From JOPF133 sp052144935 (GTDB taxonomy: Bacteria; Acidobacteriota; Terriglobia; Bryobacterales; Bryobacteraceae), in assembly GCA_052144935.1 (NCBI GenBank), contig JBKQPR010000185.1, positions 1 through 31,309 of the forward strand: DNA of 31,309 bases. The letters run 5' to 3'. Both the position numbers and the translations under genes were made by a program. The first letter of the stretch is position 1; the number at the start of each line of letters is the position of its first letter. This document shows positions 13,269 through 20,098 of the stretch, piece by piece. The notes under the pieces were generated by a model. That model worked only from the letters and a program-made list of their open reading frames with translations, ran no database searches and was not told where the DNA came from.

Positions 13269-14177
13269 ATGCCCGCCGGACTCCTCGGAATCGAAGAGCT
13301 GGAACGCGCTGAGATCGAAGCCATCCTGTCGCGCGCCAAGGATTTTCAGCCCTTGCAGAGCCAGTCGTTGAAGAAGCTGGACACCCTGCGCGGCAAGATG
13401 ATCGTCAATCTGTTTTACGAAGCCTCCACGCGCACCCGCACCAGCTTCGAGATTGCGGCCAAGCGGATGGGCGCGGATGCGGTCTCCATCACCGCGTCCG
13501 GTTCCAGCGTGACGAAAGGCGAGTCCCTGGTGGACACGCTGAATACGCTCGCGGCCATGCGGCCCGACGCCATCGTGATGCGCCACGCGGCCTCTGGCGC
13601 GCCGCACTTTCTGGCGCGCCATCTGCCCACCCCGATTATCAATGCGGGCGACGGCACGCACGAGCATCCCACCCAGGCGCTGCTCGATGCGCGCACCATT
13701 CTGGACCGCCGCAGCACCCTGGAAGGTTTGCGCGTGGCCATCATCGGCGACATCGCCCACAGCCGCGTGGCGCGCTCCAACGTGCATTTGCTCTCCAAGT
13801 TCGGAGCGGAGATCGTGCTGTGCGGTCCGGCGTCGCTGCTGCCCGTGGAGCTGACGCAACTGGCGCCCGGAGTGCGGCTCACCACGGATATCCGCGAAGC
13901 CATTCGCGACGCCGGCGTGATTATGATGCTGCGCGTGCAGTTGGAGCGCCAGCACGAAGCGTCCTTCCCCGCCAGCGAATATTTCCGCTTCTACGGCCTG
14001 CGGCTGGAGCACCTCGACCTGGCCCGGCCGGACGCCATCGTGATGCATCCCGGTCCCATCAATCGCGGGCGCGAGCTTTCGAGCGAAGTGGCCGATTTCC
14101 AGCGCTCGGTGATCCTCAACCAGGTGGAAAACGGCATCGCTGTGCGCATGGCGGTGCTGGAGCGAATCATCGGTTAA
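13269..14177 (+). CDS. pyrB: Aspartate carbamoyltransferase catalytic subunit
   Basis: The enzyme condenses carbamoyl phosphate with aspartate in the second step of UMP synthesis. The 302-residue product has the carbamoyl-phosphate loop EASTRTRTSFE (51-61), the SVTKGES loop with Lys83, MRHAASG with His105, and GTHEHPTQALLDARTI (129-144), plus C-terminal MHPGPINRG. All active-site residues I can check are present. GGAGG about nine bases upstream supports the ATG at 13269. It follows pyrR closely and precedes pyrC by 17 bases. No pyrI regulatory subunit is present, as expected for enzymes that associate with dihydroorotase. Confidence 0.95.
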   Translation: MPAGLLGIEELERAEIEAILSRAKDFQPLQSQSLKKLDTLRGKMIVNLFYEASTRTRTSFEIAAKRMGADAVSITASGSSVTKGESLVDTLNTLAAMRPDAIVMRHAASGAPHFLARHLPTPIINAGDGTHEHPTQALLDARTILDRRSTLEGLRVAIIGDIAHSRVARSNVHLLSKFGAEIVLCGPASLLPVELTQLAPGVRLTTDIREAIRDAGVIMMLRVQLERQHEASFPASEYFRFYGLRLEHLDLARPDAIVMHPGPINRGRELSSEVADFQRSVILNQVENGIAVRMAVLERIIG

Positions 14178-14194
14178 GCCAGGTTTATCGAGAT

Positions 14195-15472
14195 ATGTCC
14201 ATCGTGATCAAAAACGGGCGCGTGATCGATCCGGCCTCCGCAACCGACCGCATTGCCGACGTGTTGATCGTCGACGGACGCATCGCCGGAGTCGCCCCCA
14301 ACCTGTCTTCGCCGCGCGCCGAGGTGTTCGACGCCGGCGGCATGATTGTGGCGCCCGGATTCATCGACATGCATGTGCATCTGCGCGAACCGGGCTTCGA
14401 GCACGCCGAAACCATCGAGAGCGGCTCGCGCGCCGCCGCGGCGGGTGGCTTCACCTCCATCTGCTGCATGCCCAACACCAAGCCGGTGAACGACAGCGCC
14501 ACGGTCACCAGCTACATTGTGGAGCGCGCGCGCCGTAAAGCCGTGGTCAACGTATATCCGATTGGCGCCATCACCAAGGGCAGCGCCGGCGAAGAGCTGT
14601 CCGCCATCGGCGCCATGAAAGAGGCCGGCGCGGTGGCCATTTCCGACGACGGCCTGCCGGTGATGAACGCGCGGGTGATGCGGCGCGCCATGGAGTTCGC
14701 GAAATCCTACGGCCTGCCGGTGATCCAGCACTGCGAGGATCTGAACCTCAGCGCGGGCGGCGACATGCACGAGGGCGCGCCCTCGGTGCGCTGGGGATTG
14801 CGCGGCATTCCGGCGGCCTCCGAAGATGTGATGGTGGCCCGCGACCTGGTGCTGGCGCAGCTTACCGGCGCGCGCTATCACGTGGCGCATATTTCCACCG
14901 CCAACGCCGTCGCCATGGTGGACTTCGCGCGGGGCAAGGGGCTGCCCGTGACCTGCGAAGCGACCCCGCACCACTTCACGCTCACCGATGCCGGGATGGC
15001 GCCCTACGACAGCAATTACAAAATGAAGCCGCCGCTGCGTTCGGCCCGCCATCGCGAGGCGGTGTTGGAGGGGATTGCGTCTGGCGCCATCCAGGCCATC
15101 GCCACCGACCACGCGCCCCACCCGGGCAGCGAGAAAATGCAGGAGTTCGAGCGCTGTCCCTTCGGCATCATCGGGCTGGAGACCGCCCTGGCGATTGCGC
15201 TGGAGGAATTAGTGGATCCCGGCCGCATCACGCTGCGCCGCCTGGTGGAACTGTTCACCACGGGACCCGAATCGGTGCTGCGCTTGGGCCGCGGCACGCT
15301 GGAGCCCGGGGCGCCGGGAGACGTGACGGTTTTCAGCACCGAGGTGAGCTGGACCTACGACGTGAACCAATCGTTCTCGCGCAGCCGCAACTCGCCATTC
15401 CACGGCCGCACCTTCCGCGGCGGCCCCGTGGCCACGGTGGTGAACGGCGAGATCGTGTGGAGAAGGGCGTGA
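14195..15472 (+). CDS. pyrC: Dihydroorotase (type I)
   Basis: The enzyme cyclises carbamoyl aspartate to dihydroorotate and is zinc-dependent. From the ATG at 14195 the protein is 425 residues. Metal ligands are in place: His60 and His62 (FIDMHVHLREPG), Asp151 (ISDDGLPV), His179 (IQHCED), His232 (HVAHIST) and catalytic Asp305 (IATDHAPH). The substrate-contacting NYKMKPPLRS segment is present. Active type I enzymes often pair with PyrB, which matches the gene order. Its TGA overlaps the GTG of the downstream ATPase gene fragment (GTGA), so the defence-like module is physically fused to the pyrimidine operon. Confidence 0.95.
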   Translation: MSIVIKNGRVIDPASATDRIADVLIVDGRIAGVAPNLSSPRAEVFDAGGMIVAPGFIDMHVHLREPGFEHAETIESGSRAAAAGGFTSICCMPNTKPVNDSATVTSYIVERARRKAVVNVYPIGAITKGSAGEELSAIGAMKEAGAVAISDDGLPVMNARVMRRAMEFAKSYGLPVIQHCEDLNLSAGGDMHEGAPSVRWGLRGIPAASEDVMVARDLVLAQLTGARYHVAHISTANAVAMVDFARGKGLPVTCEATPHHFTLTDAGMAPYDSNYKMKPPLRSARHREAVLEGIASGAIQAIATDHAPHPGSEKMQEFERCPFGIIGLETALAIALEELVDPGRITLRRLVELFTTGPESVLRLGRGTLEPGAPGDVTVFSTEVSWTYDVNQSFSRSRNSPFHGRTFRGGPVATVVNGEIVWRRA

Positions 15473-15786
15473 TCGAGCACATCGAGATTGAGGGGTTCAA
15501 GAGCCTGCGGAAAGTGTCGCTCGATCTGGGCGGATTCAATCTCTTCATCGGCGCCAACGCCAGCGGAAAGAGCAATTTCTTCGATGCGCTGCGCGTGTTG
15601 CAGGGAATCGGATACGGGTTCACGATTGACGAGATTTTTAATGGAAAGCCGAAGGGAGCGGCGAGCGAAACGTGGGAACCGATTCGCGGAGGCAGCGCCA
15701 ACGCAGACGGTGCTTCGCAGTTACTCTACGGGTACCGCGGCCAAGAGAATGGGCGAACACGGAGAGAACTTCGCGTCCCTAGCTAG
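15469..15786 (+). pseudogene. AAA ATPase (AAA_21 type), N-terminal fragment
   Basis: The GTG at 15469 gives MIEHIEIEGFKSLRKVSLDL, the standard opening of ABC-like AAA_21/AAA_15 ATPases, with Walker A GANASGKSN at 28-36 and GGAG about eight bases upstream. The frame ends at a TAG after 105 residues (YRGQENGRTRRELRVPS). In intact relatives roughly 150 or more residues of arm and signature region should follow before the part encoded in the next frame. I read this as one gene broken by an internal deletion plus frameshift. A split two-subunit ATPase is the alternative. It directly overlaps the pyrC stop. Confidence 0.7.
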
Positions 15787-16316
15787 TGAAGTGGATTATG
15801 AGCAGCGAAGGCGCACCGGAGGCATATACGTCGTGGCTGAGAGGTTTGACTCCAAGCGAATTCGACGACGTTATCACATTGCCTGGTGCGATGCAGGATT
15901 ATGTCTTCGCTTTGCGCAAGAACGTCAAGGACTTTCCCGCTTCGGTCCTTTCGGACGGCACCCTACGCTTTGCCGCTCTCGTCGCAGCGTTCTTTCAGCC
16001 GGAACCACCGCATCTATTGACGATTGAGGAGATTGAGAACGGAATCCACCCGAGTCGCCTGCACGCGCTCGTGGAACTCTTCAAATCGCAGTCCGGGCAC
16101 CCCTTGCCCCAAACCTTCGCCACTACCCACTCGCCTCTCGTCCTTGCCTGGTTAGATGAGGCGGACTACAAGACCACGTTCTACAGCCATAAGAACGAGG
16201 ACACTGGCGAGACCACAATCACCCCACTTTCGGAAATCCCCAGGTTCGTCGAGTTAGCCCGCAACCAACATGCCTCCGAGCTCTTCACCGAAGGCTGGAT
16301 GGAAAGCGCGCTGTGA
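15786..16316 (+). pseudogene. AAA ATPase (AAA_21 type), C-terminal fragment
   Basis: A GTG at 15786 overlaps the stop of the N-terminal fragment by one base (TAGTG). The 176 residues contain the ABC signature-like SDGTLRF (56-62), Walker B HLLTIEEIENGIHP (76-89) and the switch histidine in ATTHSPL (His115), the C-terminal half of the same AAA_21 domain. With the fragment before it, all ATPase motifs exist but the central arm region is missing. Its stop overlaps the GTG of the TOPRIM-like gene (GTGA), the usual coupling in ATPase-nuclease defence pairs. Confidence 0.7.
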
Positions 16317-16870
16317 GTTGCCGGGTGCTCATCATCTGTGAGGATCCAACGCACGATCAATTTATTCTGAAGCCCCTGGAGCGGGTACTAAAGGACTGCG
16401 GTAAGAGCAACGCCAACGTGCAAATGTGCTGGAACCCGAAGGTGCAGGGCATTGACGATGCCCGTCAGACGCTGGAGGAAATCTGCCGAGACTATTCCCA
16501 TCTCGATCTGCTGGTGTTCCTCATAGATAACGACGGACAGAGCTGCTCTGGGAGGCTCCGCCACCTCGAATCAAAGCACGGTCCGCGCTTGATCTGCTGC
16601 GCCGCTGTGGAAGACGCCGAAGCCTGGCTTCTGGCAGGCCATGCTGAAAAATTGGATCGGCCTTGGAAAGAGGTTCGAGTCGACATTTCCGTCAAGGAGA
16701 ACGTTTTTGCTCCATTTCTCCGTCAGCATGGCGATCCAAAGAGGCTCGGTGGCGGGCGCGATCTGCTCATGAAACAGACTCTCGAAAATTACCCAGGCCT
16801 TCTGCAGCGTTGCCCCGAGTTGAAAGACCTTCGCGACCGTGTCTGCGCCTCGCTTACCTCCCAAAACTGA
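16313..16870 (+). CDS. TOPRIM/DUF4276-like partner of the AAA ATPase
   Basis: The 185-residue protein starts at a GTG inside the ATPase stop. It has a TOPRIM-like layout: an early acidic residue after a strand (VLIICEDPTHDQFIL, Glu10), then an acidic pair in LLVFLIDNDGQ (Asp72, Asp74), then CCAAVEDAEAWLLAG (Glu100, Glu103), a hallmark of DUF4276-like proteins. In OLD, PARIS-like and related systems such a protein follows an AAA ATPase and acts as nuclease or effector. Here the partner ATPase is broken, so the system is probably inactive although this gene looks intact. Nuclease activity is inferred from the family. Confidence 0.65.
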   Translation: MSCRVLIICEDPTHDQFILKPLERVLKDCGKSNANVQMCWNPKVQGIDDARQTLEEICRDYSHLDLLVFLIDNDGQSCSGRLRHLESKHGPRLICCAAVEDAEAWLLAGHAEKLDRPWKEVRVDISVKENVFAPFLRQHGDPKRLGGGRDLLMKQTLENYPGLLQRCPELKDLRDRVCASLTSQN

Positions 16871-16911
16871 CCATCGATATCCACCCACCGAACGGGCTAG
16901 AATCAAACTGC

Positions 16912-17190
16912 ATGATGCGACATCCACCTGGCCCCACCGATACGGACCCCCGTGCCATGGAAGTGTGGATGGATTTGCTGCGCTCGAAAACGCCTGGTGA
17001 GCGCATCGCGATCGCATTTAACCTCACGGAGCTTGCGCTTCAGATGGCGGAATCCGGCGTTCGCGCCAGATATCCCGGCGCTTCCGAACGGGAGGTTTTT
17101 CTGCGGTGCGCGGCCTTGCGATTGCCTCGCGATCTGATGATTCGCGCGTATGGCTGGGACCCGGAGGAGCACTCCGCGGGAAGCCGATGA
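16912..17190 (+). CDS. Small partner protein of a nucleotidyltransferase
   Basis: The protein has 92 residues (ATG 16912; an ATG at 16915 is equally possible). The core MDLLRSKTPGERIAIAFNLTELA ... GVRARYPGASEREVFLRCAALRLPRDLM is a small helical domain that I recognise only as a type often found just before nucleotidyltransferase genes. It ends in GWDPEEHSAG. The stop overlaps the start of the nucleotidyltransferase by four bases (ATGA). Given this context it may be the antitoxin or binding partner of a toxin-antitoxin-like pair; that is inference. TAGAAT (16898-16903) nearby could be a -10 box, which would make the message almost leaderless. Confidence 0.6.
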   Translation: MMRHPPGPTDTDPRAMEVWMDLLRSKTPGERIAIAFNLTELALQMAESGVRARYPGASEREVFLRCAALRLPRDLMIRAYGWDPEEHSAGSR

Positions 17191-17768
17191 GTACGCCGGC
17201 CGCCGCCTTCGCCCGTCTGCTCGAAGTTCTTGACCGGATGGAAATCCCCTACCTCGTCGGGGGTTCGGTGGCGAGTTCGGCACATGGCGTTCCGCGGACC
17301 ACGCTGGATATCGATCTCGTGATCGATCTCAAGCCGGAACAGATTGAAGCGTTCGCGTCGGACTTGCAAAACGAGTTTTATGCCCATGCCGCGATGATCC
17401 GAGAGGCCTTCGCGTGGGGCCGGGCGGCCAATCTGATTCATCTTGGAACCGCGTGGAAGTTCGACTTGTTTCCGCTCCAAGGAGACCCATATAGCCGGAC
17501 GGCGTTTGGGAGACGCTCTTTTCGGGAGGTCCGGCCCGATGGGCGGGAAGCGATTGAGTGCGCCGTTGCGACGGCGGAGGATACCATGCTGCGAAAGCTG
17601 GAATGGTACCGGGCCGGTGGAGAAACCTCGGAGCGGCAATGGAACGATCTTCGCGGCATGTGCGATGCAGCCCGTCAACAACTGGATGTTGGCTACCTCC
17701 GGAAATGGGCCCGCGAGCTGAAAGTCGAGGATCTGCTGGAGAACTTGTTGGCGGAGTTTGGGGTGTGA
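17187..17768 (+). CDS. Pol-beta-type nucleotidyltransferase (AbiEii/MenA-like)
   Basis: From the ATG at 17187 the protein is 193 residues. The N-terminal domain has the nucleotidyltransferase signature YLVGGSVASSAHG (22-34) and RTTLDIDLVIDL with the metal-binding Asp41 and Asp43. The C-terminal part is helical (DTMLRKLEWYRAGGETSERQWNDL). The full active-site set supports catalysis; members of this superfamily modify tRNA or proteins in toxin-antitoxin or abortive-infection systems. It is translationally coupled to the small gene before it. A stand-alone metabolic role cannot be excluded. Confidence 0.75.
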   Translation: MSTPAAAFARLLEVLDRMEIPYLVGGSVASSAHGVPRTTLDIDLVIDLKPEQIEAFASDLQNEFYAHAAMIREAFAWGRAANLIHLGTAWKFDLFPLQGDPYSRTAFGRRSFREVRPDGREAIECAVATAEDTMLRKLEWYRAGGETSERQWNDLRGMCDAARQQLDVGYLRKWARELKVEDLLENLLAEFGV

Positions 17769-17783
17769 GAATGATGGTTTAGC

Positions 17784-18659
17784 GTGGCCCGCCTCTTCTA
17801 TTGCGATCACCATACCATCCCCCTGCCGCCGGGCCACAAATTTCCGGTAGAGAAATACGCCCTGTTGCGCGCTCTCCTGGCCGCCGATGGCCACTACCTT
17901 CTGGAGCCGGCGCCTATCGCAGATCCCGCGGCCATCGAACGCGTGCACGACCCGCAATATGTGCGCGCATTCCTCTCGGGCACGCTCGATCCGCGCATCA
18001 TGCGGCACATCGGCTTCCCGTGGTCCGCGCAACTGGTGCGCCGCACGCTGGCGTCGGTGGGCGGCACGCTGGCGGCTTCCGCGGACGCGCTGGCCACCGG
18101 TTTCGGAGGCAACCTGGCGGGCGGCACGCACCACGCCTTCCGGGGCCAGGGCGCGGGCTTCTGCGTGTTCAACGACCTCGCCGCGGCTATCCGCGCCATG
18201 GGCCGGCGCGCAGCGGTCGTCGATCTGGATGTCCATCAGGGCGATGGCACCGCCGCCATCTTCGACGACGATGAGTCGGTCCTCACGCTCTCGCTCCACG
18301 GCGCGCACAATTTTCCGTTTCACAAGCAGCGCAGCCGCATCGATGTGGCGCTGCCCGATGGCACCGCGGATGACGAGTACCTGGCCCGTTTGCGCGCCGT
18401 CCTTCCGCAAGTGGCTGAATTCCGGCCGGAGGTCCTACTGTATCAATCGGGCGTCGACGCGCTGGCGGGCGACCGGTTGGGCCGCCTGGCGCTCTCGCAC
18501 GCCGGCCTGATGGAGCGGGACCGCACAGTTTTCGGCTTCGCCAAAAGCGCGGGCCTACCCGTGGTGGTCACCTTGGGCGGTGGCTATGCCAACCCGATCT
18601 CCCGCACGGCAGAAGCGCACGCCAACACGTTTTGCGCGGCGGCAGAGATTTTTGGATAA
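17784..18659 (+). CDS. Histone deacetylase family hydrolase
   Basis: The GTG start at 17784 gives 291 residues beginning MARLFYCDHHTIPLPPGHKFP, the usual HDAC-family opening. Catalytic elements are all visible: GGTHHAF with His116/His117, VVDLDVHQGDGT with zinc ligands Asp149 and His151, SGVDAL with Asp225, and LGGGYAN with the transition-state Tyr268. Bacterial members hydrolyse acetylated amines such as acetylpolyamines or acetyl-lysine; the substrate here is unknown. It follows the nucleotidyltransferase gene by 15 bases. A degraded partial copy of this gene lies at 19702-19935. Confidence 0.9.
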   Translation: MARLFYCDHHTIPLPPGHKFPVEKYALLRALLAADGHYLLEPAPIADPAAIERVHDPQYVRAFLSGTLDPRIMRHIGFPWSAQLVRRTLASVGGTLAASADALATGFGGNLAGGTHHAFRGQGAGFCVFNDLAAAIRAMGRRAAVVDLDVHQGDGTAAIFDDDESVLTLSLHGAHNFPFHKQRSRIDVALPDGTADDEYLARLRAVLPQVAEFRPEVLLYQSGVDALAGDRLGRLALSHAGLMERDRTVFGFAKSAGLPVVVTLGGGYANPISRTAEAHANTFCAAAEIFG

Positions 18660-18824
18660 CCCTCCGCGAAGAATGCGCTCAAAAGTACGTCGGCAGTAAA
18701 AATGCCGAACGCGGTTTCTTGCATCCGCAAGTACACTGGAATCGGATCTAAATCAAGAGCGTATCCCGGCCGCAAGGCAGAGGTGCGCGATCGAACAAAA
18801 GACCATCGATTAAAGGAGAATCTC

Positions 18825-19694
18825 ATGCCGTACGTTACTGTCGGTAAGGAAAATTCCGGCGACATCGAACTCTACTATGAAGATCACGGCTCGGGTAGCC
18901 CAGTCGTGCTGATCCACGGATACCCGCTGAACGGCGCCTCCTGGGAGAGACAGGTTCCGGTGCTTCTGGCCGCGGGCCACCGGGTCGTCACCTATGACCG
19001 CCGAGGTTTCGGCAAGTCGAGCCAGCCGACCGAAGGTTACAACTATGACACCTTCGCCCAGGATTTGCGCAAGCTCGTGACACACCTCCACCTGAAGGAT
19101 TTCGCTCTGGCGGGTTTCTCGATGGGCGGCGGCGAAGTGGCGCGTTACCTGGGAAAGTACGGATCGAAGGGCGTCAGCAAAGCGATATTCCTCTCGTCGG
19201 TCCCGCCCTTCCTGCTGAAGACGCAGGATAACCCTGAAGGCGTCGACGGCAGTGTGTTCGAGGGAATCGAGAAAGCGGTGGCGGCGGACCGTTATGTCTT
19301 TTTCACCGGGTTCTTCAAGAACTTCTACAACACCGATCTTCTGCTCGGCAAGCGCGTCAGCGAACAGGCTGTCCAGGCGTGTTGGAATGTCGCGGCCGGC
19401 TCCTCCGCCACGGCCAGCCTCGCATGTGTGCCAACGTGGCACGAGGACTTCCGCGCGGATCTCAGCCGCATTGACGTCCCAACGTTAGTCATGCATGGCG
19501 ATGCGGATAGGATTCTGCCGATCGAGGCTTCGGGCGCCAGGACCGCCAAGCTGGTCAAGGGGGCGCGCCTTGTGGTCGTCAAAGATGGTCCCCACGCAAT
19601 CAACTGGACACATGCGGACGAAGTGAACCCGGAGATGGTGAGCTTCCTCGGCGAAACGACTGCGAAAGAGGCGGCGTCTGCATTTCAGGGATAA
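18825..19694 (+). CDS. Alpha/beta hydrolase, non-heme chloroperoxidase/arylesterase type
   Basis: The ATG at 18825 has AAGGAG seven to eight bases upstream and gives 289 residues. The fold markers are the oxyanion-hole HGYPLNGASW (31-40), TYDRRGFGKSSQP, the nucleophile elbow AGFSMGGGE with Ser99, HGDADRILP with Asp228, and GPHAINWTH with His257, a complete catalytic triad. The pattern fits cofactor-free haloperoxidases and related esterases, which perhydrolyse organic acids or hydrolyse esters. No signal peptide is present. It stands alone with about 165 bases upstream. The natural substrate is unknown. Confidence 0.9.
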   Translation: MPYVTVGKENSGDIELYYEDHGSGSPVVLIHGYPLNGASWERQVPVLLAAGHRVVTYDRRGFGKSSQPTEGYNYDTFAQDLRKLVTHLHLKDFALAGFSMGGGEVARYLGKYGSKGVSKAIFLSSVPPFLLKTQDNPEGVDGSVFEGIEKAVAADRYVFFTGFFKNFYNTDLLLGKRVSEQAVQACWNVAAGSSATASLACVPTWHEDFRADLSRIDVPTLVMHGDADRILPIEASGARTAKLVKGARLVVVKDGPHAINWTHADEVNPEMVSFLGETTAKEAASAFQG

Positions 19695-19701
19695 GACGCT
19701 G

Positions 19702-19935
19702 CGGCGCGCGTAATTTCCGTTTCACAAGCGGCCATGCCGCATCGGCGTGGCTGCCCGATGGCGCGGCGGATGCGGGAGCGGGTGCGGCCTCCGGCATGGG
19801 CGACGGTTGCGCCGCCTTGCCCTCTCGCGCACGGCCCGATGGAGCAAGACCGCAGCGTCTCTTGCCTTCACCCCAAAACGCGGGCCGGCCGGTGGCGCTC
19901 ACATCAGTATACTGGGAGGTTCGGGTATGCCGTTG
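19702..19935 (+). pseudogene. Degraded partial copy of the histone deacetylase gene
   Basis: This interval aligns with the 3' part of the deacetylase gene. It shares CCGTTTCACAAGC and CTGCCCGATGGC with 18310-18361. It then shares diverged matches to 18470-18531 (TTGCGCCGCCTTGCCCTCTCG against TTGGGCCGCCTGGCGCTCTCG; GATGGAGC...GACCGCA) and to the stretch encoding LGGGYANP (here LGGSGMPL). About 95 bases are missing between the first two matches. Frames are broken. It is a decayed duplication lying one gene away from the intact copy. Confidence 0.7.
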
Positions 19936-20098
19936 TACCGCCTGGGGGCGGGGCCGGTGCCGGGCGAGAAGCAATTTGCCGCCGGGAGTCGCGTTGGCAA
20001 TCGGCGACATTGCGTCAGGTGCGGCGCTTTTCCAGGAACCGTTCGGCCCGCCAACGGCGAGACCGGCCTTAAATCGCGTGTCGAGGACGGTGTGAGTG

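Noticed and set aside
20000..20070. P-loop-like GGPNGSWKS on the minus strand before the ADOP gene
   Set aside because: The glycine before Lys is replaced by Trp, no Walker B or other nucleotide-kinase motif follows, and the frame overlaps pseudogene DNA; probably chance.
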